Shown here in pieces: positions 26,709-34,671 of a DNA stretch of 42,566 nucleotides (the first letter of the stretch is position 1; each line of letters opens with the position of its first letter). The stretch is from an uncultured Flavobacteriales bacterium (GTDB taxonomy: Bacteria; Bacteroidota; Bacteroidia; Flavobacteriales_D; Crocinitomicaceae), in assembly GCA_905480145.1 (NCBI GenBank), contig CAJQPA010000013.1, forward strand, positions 1-42,566. Direction: 5' to 3'. The notes beneath the pieces are model-generated. The model was not told the origin of the DNA and ran no database searches. It was given only the letters and a program-made list of their open reading frames with translations. Both the position numbers and the translations under genes were made by a program.

Positions 26709-26737
26709 CAAAGATAATGAATTTTGGCTTTCAGCAA
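26709..26737 (-). promoter_or_regulatory. Promoter of the S9 peptidase gene (-33 TTG, -7 TATCTTTG)
   Basis: On the minus strand TTG (26737-26735) is followed after 18 bases by TATCTTTG (26716-26709), an exact TAnnTTTG. The ATG at 26688 is 20 bases downstream. This is the most complete Bacteroidota-type promoter seen in the window. Confidence 0.55.
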
Positions 26738-26809
26738 TTTGAACTTGTTTTAATGCAAATTACAATCGAACAAGTGTCTTCTTTCTCTTTCTTACTTAAA
26801 CATCTTTAT

Positions 26810-26817
26810 TAGTTTTG
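26810..26817 (+). promoter_or_regulatory. Bacteroidota -7 promoter element (TAGTTTTG)
   Basis: Exact TAnnTTTG match ending 18 bases before the ATG at 26836. No -33 TTG is obvious. It probably drives the small acidic protein and the coupled thioesterase. Confidence 0.42.
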
Positions 26818-26835
26818 TACTTAAATTATTGAAGA

Positions 26836-27315
26836 ATGAAACACGTTAAGTTAGCAAGCATTGAAAAAGCAATTGAAAAAGTTGATAATTTAGATGACGC
26901 TGGATTAGAGAAAGTAGCGGAAACGTATGCTTTGGCTCAACAAACATTGTTAGGTTATGTAATGTCAGCGGCTATAGAATATGAAAATGAACAATTGGAA
27001 GGTTTGTTAATTTATTATTATTGCCTCATTTCTGAGGCGTTTGCGCAAGAAAAGTTTCTTCTCAATCAAATTACACAAGATCAAATCGAAGCTTTCGAAG
27101 AGCCATTTTTTGAAATGTTAGACCATTATTTCGATACGGATGAAGAAGAGGTGTTAAATGATTTTATCGATCAGCCAGAATTGACACAATTTATGATGAT
27201 TGAAATTTCAACAAAGGATGATGATGGGTCTTCTTTGGATGACGATACTGCAACGCAACTTTTTATCGTAATAATGGCAATGATCACTTTGATGAATAAG
27301 TCAATTAAGATTTGA
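26836..27315 (+). CDS. Small acidic helical protein of unknown function
   Basis: 159 aa, no signal peptide, strongly acidic and predicted mostly helical (for example ASIEKAIEKVDNLDDAGLEK, EEVLNDFIDQPELTQFMMIE). Residues about 139-159 are hydrophobic (TQLFIVIMAMITLMNKSIKI), which may be a buried helix or a weak membrane-associated tail. I do not recognise a family. The next gene starts inside its stop codon (TTGA, 27312-27315), so the two products are translated together and may be functionally linked. Confidence 0.55.
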   Translation: MKHVKLASIEKAIEKVDNLDDAGLEKVAETYALAQQTLLGYVMSAAIEYENEQLEGLLIYYYCLISEAFAQEKFLLNQITQDQIEAFEEPFFEMLDHYFDTDEEEVLNDFIDQPELTQFMMIEISTKDDDGSSLDDDTATQLFIVIMAMITLMNKSIKI

Positions 27316-27719
27316 GAACACCTCAAGAAATAGTTGATGTCATGATGGCCAATGACAAATTTAGCCAGTGGTTAAATCTTTCTGTAGATAAAATTGGTAA
27401 AGGGCTTTGCGAGGCAACATGTGTTGCAAAGAGTCAAATGTTGAATGGTTTTGATATTCTTCATGGAGGTATCACATATTCAATATCGGATTCACTATTG
27501 GCTTTCGCTTCCAATTCTTATGGTTATAAATGCTTAAGCATAGAGACTTCAATATCACATACGAAAACCGTTAAGGAAGGTGAGAAGTTAATTGCGAAAT
27601 GCACCGAAATTAATCGCGGCAAATCAATTGGGATATACAACGTTGATATCTTTAATGAAGAAGGTGTTCTTGTTTCAAAATTCAAAGGCTCCGTATTTAT
27701 TTCGAAAGATACCTGGTAG
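27312..27719 (+). CDS. paaI: PaaI-type hotdog-fold acyl-CoA thioesterase
   Basis: 135 aa, cytoplasmic. The hotdog core is GFDILHGGITYSISDSLLAF (46-65) with HGG (51-53) and the likely catalytic D60, as in PaaI thioesterases that hydrolyse phenylacetyl-CoA and related hydroxylated acyl-CoAs. A TTG start at 27312 is chosen because TPQEIVDVMMANDKFSQWL is conserved at the N-terminus in this family; the first ATG (27342) would cut into it. The TTG overlaps the upstream TGA (TTGA), suggesting translational coupling. No paa ring-degradation genes are present, so it may act on stalled CoA esters for the nearby beta-oxidation genes. Confidence 0.83.
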   Translation: MRTPQEIVDVMMANDKFSQWLNLSVDKIGKGLCEATCVAKSQMLNGFDILHGGITYSISDSLLAFASNSYGYKCLSIETSISHTKTVKEGEKLIAKCTEINRGKSIGIYNVDIFNEEGVLVSKFKGSVFISKDTW

Positions 27720-27797
27720 AAGTTGACCAATAAGATTTAATTCAAAGCCAAGTCGAAATAATTCTTTTAAAATACTATGTCTGCATAATATATTTTT

Positions 27798-27822
27798 CGT
27801 ATTTTTACGTGTCTGAATTCAG
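27798..27822. promoter_or_regulatory. Two inverted repeats upstream of the marR-fad operon
   Basis: CGTA-N4-TACG (27798-27809) and the 10-bp palindrome CTGAATTCAG (27813-27822) lie 17-41 bases before the MarR start codon. AT-rich -7-like sequences (TATTTTTC, TATTTTTA) overlap them. This is the expected position for MarR autoregulatory operators. Confidence 0.35.
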
Positions 27823-27838
27823 GCGGTAATTTCAAAAT

Positions 27839-28282
27839 ATGGAAAAAAAAGTAGAAAAAGAATATTACATGGATTTTGCCATACGTCACTTGTGGCACAA
27901 AATTTCACGAATGTATAATCAAAAGGCGAATGAATATGGTTTAACCATTTCAATTGGCTTTATCCTATTAAACATAGATAAAGAAGGCACTCCAAGTACC
28001 CAGCTCGGACCGAAAATGGGTATGGAGCCAACTAGTTTGTCAAGGACGTTAAAAACCATGGAAGAAAAAGGGCTCATTTTTCGAAAAAATGATGACGTCG
28101 ATAAGCGGAAGGTACTAATTTTCTTAACAGAGGAAGGTATAGCTGGCAGGAGAGTAGCAAAAGATGTTGTCTTTAATTTCAATGAAGCCCTAACGGCAAA
28201 CATCCCCAAAGGAAAATTAAAGACCTTTTATGAGGTTGCGGAAAGATTAGATAAAACATTAGATAACGAATTAAATAATTAA
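27839..28282 (+). CDS. MarR family transcriptional regulator
   Basis: 147 aa, cytoplasmic dimeric winged-helix repressor. The recognition region is TSLSRTLKTMEEKGLIFRKN and the wing DDVDKRKVLIFLTEEG (about 90-107), with the conserved D-x-R-x5-L pattern. It lies 5 bases upstream of fadN, which makes it the probable local regulator of beta-oxidation, likely sensing an acyl-CoA or related ligand. Inverted repeats just upstream suggest autoregulation. Confidence 0.9.
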   Translation: MEKKVEKEYYMDFAIRHLWHKISRMYNQKANEYGLTISIGFILLNIDKEGTPSTQLGPKMGMEPTSLSRTLKTMEEKGLIFRKNDDVDKRKVLIFLTEEGIAGRRVAKDVVFNFNEALTANIPKGKLKTFYEVAERLDKTLDNELNN

Positions 28283-28287
28283 AGACG

Positions 28288-30693
28288 ATGAATAAACACA
28301 TTAGAAAAGTAGCGATTCTAGGTTCAGGAGTAATGGGCTCAAGAATAGCTTGTCATTTTGCCAACATTGGATGCGAAGTTTTGTTGCTGGATATCGTTCC
28401 AAGAGAATTATCAGAAACAGATAAAAAAAAGGGACTAACAATAGAAAGTAAGCAGTTTAGAAATAGTATTGTAAATAGTGCTTTAAAAACCACCTTAAAA
28501 TCAAACCCATCTGCTATCTATCGTAAAAACTTTGCTACAAGAATTACAACAGGGAATTTTGATGATGATTTATCAAAAATAAGTGATTGCGACTGGGTTA
28601 TGGAAGTTGTGATTGAAAGATTAGATATTAAGCAGCAAGTTTTCACAAATGTTGAAAAGCATAGAAAACCAGGTTCATTAATTACGAGTAACACTTCGGG
28701 TATTCCGATTCACATGATGTTGAAAGGGAGAAGTGACGATTTTAAAGCTAATTTTTGTGGAACGCACTTTTTTAATCCTCCAAGGTATTTACAATTGTTA
28801 GAGATTATTCCAACGCCAAGCACAAATCCAGAGGTCGTTGATTTCTTGATGGACTATGGAAGTCGTTATTTAGGAAAGCAAACTGTTCTTTGTAAGGATA
28901 CGCCGGCTTTTATTGCAAATAGAGTAGGTGTTTATTCGATTATGTCTTTGTTTCATGTTGTGAATGAAATGGGATTAACTGTTGAGGAAGTTGATAAATT
29001 GTCAGGGCCTATTATGGGCCGTGCAAAGTCTGCTACCTTCAGAACATGTGATGTTGTAGGTCTAGATACTTTGGTTCATGTTGCAAATGGTTTGAAAGCA
29101 AATTGTCCTAATGATGAGGAAAAAGATCTTTTTGAATTGCCAAGTTACATTTCTCAAATGGTAGAGAAAAACTGGTTAGGTTCAAAAACAAATCAAGGTT
29201 TTTTCAAAAAAGTGAAAGATGAGAATGGTAAAAGCCAAATTCTTGTTTTGGATCTAAAAACAATGGAATACAATCCTAAGTCGAAAGTGAAATTTTCAAC
29301 TTTAGACATGGCTAAGTCTATTGATGATCTTCATCAACGAACAAAGATGCTAATGATGGGTATGGATAAAGCTGGTGAGTTTTACCGTAAAATTTTTGGT
29401 GGTCTTTTAGCCTATTGTACCAACAGAATACCTGAAATTACAGATGATTTATATAAAATTGATGATGCTTTAAGAGCAGGTTTTGCTTGGGAACTTGGGC
29501 CTTTTCAAACATGGGATATTGTAGGGTTTGATAAAGGACTCGAATTTATTGCAAAAGAAGGAAAAGAAGTTGCGAATTGGATCACTGAAATGAAAGCTGC
29601 TGGGTTTACTTCTTTTTATAAGACAGAGAATGGACAGAAAATGTTTTACGATATAGCCACGAAATCATACAAAGTAATTCCAGGAACCGAAGAATTGGTA
29701 ATGCTAGATGCTTTGCGCTCTGAAAACAAAGTCTGGGGAAATCAGGATACTACAATTGTAGATTTAGGTGATGGGATTTTGAACCTAGAATTTCATACGA
29801 AAATGAACACGATTGGTGGAGGTGTTATCGAGGGGATTAATAAAGCCATTGATTTAGCTGAGAAAGATCGAAAAGGTCTTGTTGTTTCAAATACAGGTGG
29901 TAATTTCTCTGCAGGAGCAAATGTTGGGATGATTTTTATGATGGCAATTGAGCAAGATTTTGATGAATTAAATTTTGCTGTTAAAGCTTTCCAAGATACG
30001 ATGATGAGGGTTCGATATTCGGATATTCCAGTTGTTGTAGCGCCTCATAATATGGCACTTGGCGGTGGGTGTGAACTTTCCATGCATGCGGACAAAGTTG
30101 TTGCTCATGCTGAGTTGTATATGGGGCTTGTTGAATTTGGAGTAGGTCTAATCCCAGGTGGAGGAGGTTCGAAAGAATTTGCAAAAAGACTTTCTGATGA
30201 ACTTGCTTCAGGAGATATCAAGATTAATAGAATGAGAGATAAATTCTTGACAATAGGTCAAGCAAAAGTTTCTACCTCTGCCTATGAAGCTTTCGACCTG
30301 GGTTATTTGAGAGAAGGTATCGATGAGGTAGTTGTTAGTAGAGCGCATCAATTAGCGAGAGCGAAAGATGCATGTCTAGATATGGCAATTAAAGGTTATA
30401 TCGCTCCAAAAAGAGAGAAGAATATTACAGTTCTAGGAAATGAAGGGCTCGGAATTGTATACGTGGGAGCAGACACTATGTTCTCAGGAAATTATATGTC
30501 AGAGCACGATAAAGTGATTTCTGAAAAATTAGGTTTCGTTCTCTGTGGAGGGGATTTATCTGAAAATACAGTGGTTTCTGAGCAGTATCTATTGGATATG
30601 GAGAGAAAAGCTTTTGTTGAATTATGTAGAGAAAGAAAAACGTTGGAACGTTTAGAGAGTATCGTGAAGAAAGGAAAAGTATTAAGAAACTAG
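28288..30693 (+). CDS. fadN: 3-hydroxyacyl-CoA dehydrogenase/enoyl-CoA hydratase, FadN-type
   Basis: 801 aa, cytoplasmic, carrying steps two and three of beta-oxidation. The N-terminal NAD-binding Rossmann domain has GSGVMG (12-17). HADH catalysis uses H160 in FCGTHFFNPPRYLQLLE and E172. The HADH C-terminal domains run to about 440. The enoyl-CoA hydratase domain is C-terminal (about 490-690), with the oxyanion segment NFSAGAN, E596 in GGGCEL and E616 in MGLVEFGVGLIPGGGG. The dehydrogenase-first order is that of Bacillus FadN (YusL) and the reverse of E. coli FadB, so fadN is the better name. It is followed 13 bases later by fadA. Confidence 0.92.
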   Translation: MNKHIRKVAILGSGVMGSRIACHFANIGCEVLLLDIVPRELSETDKKKGLTIESKQFRNSIVNSALKTTLKSNPSAIYRKNFATRITTGNFDDDLSKISDCDWVMEVVIERLDIKQQVFTNVEKHRKPGSLITSNTSGIPIHMMLKGRSDDFKANFCGTHFFNPPRYLQLLEIIPTPSTNPEVVDFLMDYGSRYLGKQTVLCKDTPAFIANRVGVYSIMSLFHVVNEMGLTVEEVDKLSGPIMGRAKSATFRTCDVVGLDTLVHVANGLKANCPNDEEKDLFELPSYISQMVEKNWLGSKTNQGFFKKVKDENGKSQILVLDLKTMEYNPKSKVKFSTLDMAKSIDDLHQRTKMLMMGMDKAGEFYRKIFGGLLAYCTNRIPEITDDLYKIDDALRAGFAWELGPFQTWDIVGFDKGLEFIAKEGKEVANWITEMKAAGFTSFYKTENGQKMFYDIATKSYKVIPGTEELVMLDALRSENKVWGNQDTTIVDLGDGILNLEFHTKMNTIGGGVIEGINKAIDLAEKDRKGLVVSNTGGNFSAGANVGMIFMMAIEQDFDELNFAVKAFQDTMMRVRYSDIPVVVAPHNMALGGGCELSMHADKVVAHAELYMGLVEFGVGLIPGGGGSKEFAKRLSDELASGDIKINRMRDKFLTIGQAKVSTSAYEAFDLGYLREGIDEVVVSRAHQLARAKDACLDMAIKGYIAPKREKNITVLGNEGLGIVYVGADTMFSGNYMSEHDKVISEKLGFVLCGGDLSENTVVSEQYLLDMERKAFVELCRERKTLERLESIVKKGKVLRN

Positions 30694-30706
30694 AGAAGAA
30701 ATAAAT

Positions 30707-31882
30707 ATGAAAAAGGCATATATAGTAAGAGGGTATAGAACAGCAGTTGGTAAGGCAGGTAAAGGAGGATTCAGATTCTCTCGTCCAGATGATTTAGCAG
30801 CTGATGTTATAAAGCACATAATGGAACAAGTTCCTCAATTGGATAAAGATCGAATTGATGATGTAATTGTAGGTAATGCTACTCCGGAGGCAGAACAAGG
30901 ACTTAATGTTGGTAGAATGATCTCGTTAATGGGGTTGAATACGGATAAAGTACCAGGAATGACAGTGAATAGATATTGTTCTTCAGGTCTAGAGACAATA
31001 GCACTTGCTCAAGCAAAAATTGAAGCGGGGATGGCTGATTGTATTATTGCAGGAGGAGCTGAATCGATGTCTGTTATGGCAATGGGTGGTTGGAGAATTG
31101 TTCCAAACCCAAAAGTTGGTAAAGAAAATCCATCTTGGTATTGGGGTATGGGGTTGACTGCTGAAGCGGTTGCAAACCAATTTAAAGTTTCACGAGAAGA
31201 TCAAGATCGTTTTGCACTGCAGTCACACGAGAAAGCAATCGCGGCAATTAAATCGGGAAGGTTTGTTGACGATATTGTTCCGATAACGGTAAATCAAGTT
31301 TATCTTGATGCGAATGAAAAAAGACAAGAGAAATCATTTATAGTTGATACTGATGAAGGCCCAAGGTCCAGTACTTTAGAAGGCCTAGGTAGATTACGAC
31401 CTGTTTTTGCCGCAGACGGTTCTGTAACTGCTGGGAATTCGTCCCAAACTTCTGATGGTGCAGCATTTTGTTTAGTCATGTCTGAAGACATGATTAATGA
31501 ACTAGGATTAAATCCAATTGCACGTTTAGCATCTTATTCTGTAGTTGGAGTAGAGCCAAGAATTATGGGGGTTGGGCCAATTGATGCGATTCCTAAAGCG
31601 ATTGCACAGGCTGGTTTAACATCAAATGATATATCTTTGTACGAATTGAACGAAGCGTTTGCTTCTCAGTCTTTGGCCGTTATTCGTGAAACAGGAATCA
31701 ATCCTGATATCGTTAATGTGAATGGTGGAGCCTTGGCTCTTGGTCATCCGTTGGGTTGTACTGGAGCAAAATTATCGGTTCAAATGATGAATGAGTTGAA
31801 GAAAAGAGATCAGAAATACGGCGTTGTTACAATGTGTGTAGGTACCGGGCAAGGTGCAGCTGGTGTCATAGAAATGGTCTAA
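30707..31882 (+). CDS. fadA: Acetyl-CoA acyltransferase (3-ketoacyl-CoA thiolase)
   Basis: 391 aa, cytoplasmic; cleaves 3-ketoacyl-CoA with CoA to acetyl-CoA and a shortened acyl-CoA. The active-site residues are all present: C91 in NRYCSSGLE, H347 in GGALALGHPLGCTGAK, C377 in TMCVGTGQGAAG, plus the NEAFA motif (315-319). Length is standard. It is cotranscribed with fadN, and its stop overlaps the start of the RNA helicase gene (TAATG). Confidence 0.96.
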   Translation: MKKAYIVRGYRTAVGKAGKGGFRFSRPDDLAADVIKHIMEQVPQLDKDRIDDVIVGNATPEAEQGLNVGRMISLMGLNTDKVPGMTVNRYCSSGLETIALAQAKIEAGMADCIIAGGAESMSVMAMGGWRIVPNPKVGKENPSWYWGMGLTAEAVANQFKVSREDQDRFALQSHEKAIAAIKSGRFVDDIVPITVNQVYLDANEKRQEKSFIVDTDEGPRSSTLEGLGRLRPVFAADGSVTAGNSSQTSDGAAFCLVMSEDMINELGLNPIARLASYSVVGVEPRIMGVGPIDAIPKAIAQAGLTSNDISLYELNEAFASQSLAVIRETGINPDIVNVNGGALALGHPLGCTGAKLSVQMMNELKKRDQKYGVVTMCVGTGQGAAGVIEMV

Positions 31883-33195
31883 TGAGCAAGAAAAATTTAT
31901 CGTTACAGTACATTAAAAATGCTGGGCACCAAGAATTAATGGATATTCAAAAAGATGCTGTTGCGTCTTTTGAAATATATGATAATGTAAAGTTATATTC
32001 TAAAACAGGTTCAGGAAAAACACTTGCTTTTTTGCTGTCCGTCTTATCAAAGTTTGATGAGTCTCGCGTGGGTGTTCAAGCAATAATTTTAGCACCCACT
32101 AGAGAGTTGTGCCTGCAAATAGAAGATGTTTTTCGATCTTTAAAGTCTGGCCGAAAAGTAACCGTTTGTTATGGGGGACATTCTGTTAAAGTTGAAGAGA
32201 ATAGCTTAAGCGAGTCCCCAGAAATTGTCATTGGAACTCCTGGTAGAATTGTGGACCATATTCACAGAAGAAATCTTAATTTGCGTCATTGTCCATTCAT
32301 TGTTATCGATGAGTTTGACAAGTGTCTTGAGTTTGGTTTTGGAGAGGAGATGGGGATCATTCTTGAGCAACTCCGGAATCTTAAAAACCGAATGTTGGTT
32401 TCGGCAACAAGAATGGAAGAAACACCGGAATATTTCCGTGCCGATTATTATACAATTGATGCTGTAAAATCAGATGATGAGATACAAATCAATGAGCATA
32501 TCGTTGATTCAGGGAAAAATATTCTTCATTCTCTGGGTGCTTTGCTGGCATCTTTTAAAAATGAAAAAGCAATTGTTTTTTGCAACTATCGAGAGGTTTC
32601 AGAAGATGTTTCTTATCGTTTGAAACATGAAGGAATTACATCTGTTTTTTACCATGGAGGTTTGGAGCAGGTGGATAGGGAAAGGGCATTGATTAAATTT
32701 CGAAATGGAACTTCAAATGTTTTAGTTTGTACTGATCTAGGATCACGTGGGTTGGATGTTCCTGAGATTAATCACATCGTTCATTATCAGTATCCAAATA
32801 GTGAGGAGGCATTTACACACCGTAAAGGCAGAACGGCTAGAATGTCAGCTTCTGGACATTCGTATTTATTTTATGGCGAAGAAACTCAGCTACCAGAATA
32901 TATCATAGAGCCTAAATCTAGAATTGACACAAAGGACCTTAAAATTGATCATGTTATCCCTGAATGGACAACGATTTATTTCAGTGCTGGTAAAAAAGAC
33001 AAAGTAAATAAAATTGATTTTGTTGGATTTCTTTCCAAAAAAGGAATGCTTAAAAAAGATGAAATCGGATTGATAACTGTTCAAGATAGATCTTCTTTTG
33101 TTGCTGTAAAACGCGATCAAGTTCAAAGTTTGTTGAATCGAATTAAGAATGAGAAAGTAAAAGGCAAAAAATTAAAAATTGATATAGCAAAATAG
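31882..33195 (+). CDS. DEAD-box RNA helicase, DbpA-like with C-terminal RNA-binding domain
   Basis: 437 aa, cytoplasmic. RecA domain 1: Walker A KTGSGKT (41-47), APTREL (71-76), TPGR (119-122), motif II DEFD (143-146) in place of DEAD, SAT (174-176). Domain 2: VFCNYRE, CTDLGSRGLDVP (283-294) and HRKGRTAR (313-320), where the usual last GR is AR. The C-terminal ~75 residues (IYFSAGKKDKVNKIDFVGFL and following) match the DbpA RNA-binding domain that recognises 23S rRNA helix 92. A role in 50S assembly is therefore likely. The ATG at 31882 sits in the fadA stop (TAATG); an upstream frame into fadA encodes unrelated residues and was not used. Confidence 0.88.
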   Translation: MSKKNLSLQYIKNAGHQELMDIQKDAVASFEIYDNVKLYSKTGSGKTLAFLLSVLSKFDESRVGVQAIILAPTRELCLQIEDVFRSLKSGRKVTVCYGGHSVKVEENSLSESPEIVIGTPGRIVDHIHRRNLNLRHCPFIVIDEFDKCLEFGFGEEMGIILEQLRNLKNRMLVSATRMEETPEYFRADYYTIDAVKSDDEIQINEHIVDSGKNILHSLGALLASFKNEKAIVFCNYREVSEDVSYRLKHEGITSVFYHGGLEQVDRERALIKFRNGTSNVLVCTDLGSRGLDVPEINHIVHYQYPNSEEAFTHRKGRTARMSASGHSYLFYGEETQLPEYIIEPKSRIDTKDLKIDHVIPEWTTIYFSAGKKDKVNKIDFVGFLSKKGMLKKDEIGLITVQDRSSFVAVKRDQVQSLLNRIKNEKVKGKKLKIDIAK

Positions 33196-33224
33196 TTGTC
33201 GCATTTTGTATATTGCAATCAAAG

Positions 33225-33247
33225 AATCACAACATTAATCTGTGATT
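33225..33247. promoter_or_regulatory. Inverted repeat AATCACA-N9-TGTGATT upstream of the MBOAT gene
   Basis: AATCACA (33225-33231) and TGTGATT (33241-33247) form a perfect 7-bp inverted repeat in the 66-base gap before the MBOAT gene. No T-run follows, so it is not a standard terminator; an operator or leader hairpin is possible. Confidence 0.3.
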
Positions 33248-33261
33248 ACCTAATTGATTAA

Positions 33262-34671
33262 ATGCTCTTTAATAGCGTCAATTTCTGTTTGTTTTTCATA
33301 ATCGTTTTTATTCTTTATTGGGTAATTAACGCAGCGAAGCGATGGCTATTTTTATTGGTCGTGAGCTACTTTTTTTATTTTAGCTGGGAGCCGATATATT
33401 TGCTATTAATTATTTTCTCTACATTGATTGATTATTCACTTTGCCTTCACTTGACGTCCAGTGACATTAAAAGAAAAAAGCAATTAGGACTTACGTTAAG
33501 TATTGTTGCAAACCTTGCGTTATTGTTTTCTTTCAAATATTATGATTTTTTTAAATCAATAGTGGAAGGATATTCATTTTCTTTTCATGCTGTAAACTCT
33601 TCTAAAGAAACATCCTTACTGCTTCCTGTAGGAATTAGTTTTTATACTTTTCAAACCTTAAGTTATTCAATCGATGTTTATCGAGATAAGTATTTACCAG
33701 AGCGTCACCTGGGTAAGTTTGCGTTATTTGTTTCGTTTTTTCCGCAGCTGATTGCTGGACCTATTGAAAGAGCAAACAAATTACTTCCTCAGTTTAACGC
33801 GAAGAATCTCAAGTTTAAGTTGGATGATTTAAGGAACGGCCTTTTGCTTTTTGTTTGGGGCCTTTTTAAGAAAATTGTCATTGCGGACAATCTAAGGGTT
33901 TTAGTAGATCATGTCTTCAATAACCAAGAGTTTCAATCTGGGGGAGAAATAATTTTCGCCTTGTTCGCCTTTAGTTTTCAAATCTATGCTGATTTTTCAG
34001 GTTATTCTGATATGGCCATAGGACTGGCAAAAATGCTTGGAATTGATTTGAGTGTTAATTTCAAAACACCCTATTTTTCACAAAGCGTTACTCAATTCTG
34101 GAGGAGATGGCATATTACCTTATCATCATGGTTAAAGGATTACGTTTATGTTCCGTTGAAGGGCAATAGAGCAACGTCTATTTTAACGTTTAGAAACGTA
34201 ATGATAACATTTATATTAGCCGGTTTATGGCACGGGGCATCATGGGGATTTGTTATTTGGGGAACGATTCATGGGGTGTTCGTAGTTTCGGAAAGAATGT
34301 TAGGCGTTCGTTATGATTCAAGCAACCGTATTGTTAAGTTAGCCCGATCAACGGTTACATTTTTATTCGTGATGCTTGCATGGCTTCCATTTAGGGCTGA
34401 AGGATTAGATCAATTGACTTATCTAGTTAGCCAGCTTATAAACTTCAGCTATAGTAGTTTATATTTAGCATTTGCTGAAAACATTTTTACTCCAGGAGTA
34501 TTTGGGATTGTTTTTTTGCTTTGCACAGATTTTATTTTTGGTAAAAGTGGGGTTTTAAAATTGAATGAGTTGAATTGGAGAGTGCGCTATGTTTGGGTGG
34601 CCTTGATTTGTATTCTCATTTTTTTTCTTGGGGATGCGCAGTCTGGTGAATTTTTATACTTTCAATTTTGA
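33262..34671 (+). CDS. MBOAT family O-acyltransferase (AlgI/DltB-like)
   Basis: 469 aa, inner membrane, with about 10-12 hydrophobic helices. MBOAT hallmarks are QLIAGPIERA (about 172-181), the conserved YADFSGYSDMAIGLAKMLG, FWRRWHITLSSWLKDYVYVPL with H284, and ILAGLWHGASWGFVIWG with the catalytic H324. Proteins of this type move acyl (usually acetyl) groups across the membrane onto alginate, peptidoglycan or exopolysaccharides. The downstream SGNH-like gene starts inside its stop codon (TTGA), the classical AlgI plus transfer-partner layout. The glycan acceptor cannot be told from the sequence. Confidence 0.9.
   Translation: MLFNSVNFCLFFIIVFILYWVINAAKRWLFLLVVSYFFYFSWEPIYLLLIIFSTLIDYSLCLHLTSSDIKRKKQLGLTLSIVANLALLFSFKYYDFFKSIVEGYSFSFHAVNSSKETSLLLPVGISFYTFQTLSYSIDVYRDKYLPERHLGKFALFVSFFPQLIAGPIERANKLLPQFNAKNLKFKLDDLRNGLLLFVWGLFKKIVIADNLRVLVDHVFNNQEFQSGGEIIFALFAFSFQIYADFSGYSDMAIGLAKMLGIDLSVNFKTPYFSQSVTQFWRRWHITLSSWLKDYVYVPLKGNRATSILTFRNVMITFILAGLWHGASWGFVIWGTIHGVFVVSERMLGVRYDSSNRIVKLARSTVTFLFVMLAWLPFRAEGLDQLTYLVSQLINFSYSSLYLAFAENIFTPGVFGIVFLLCTDFIFGKSGVLKLNELNWRVRYVWVALICILIFFLGDAQSGEFLYFQF

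Noticed and set aside
28288-30693. Naming as E. coli-type fadB
   Set aside because: The domain order is dehydrogenase first and hydratase last, as in Bacillus FadN, so fadN is more accurate.
31834-31881. Longer helicase N-terminus starting within fadA
   Set aside because: The extra 16 residues are cysteine- and arginine-rich out-of-frame fadA sequence; the ATG at 31882 fits the family and the TAATG coupling.
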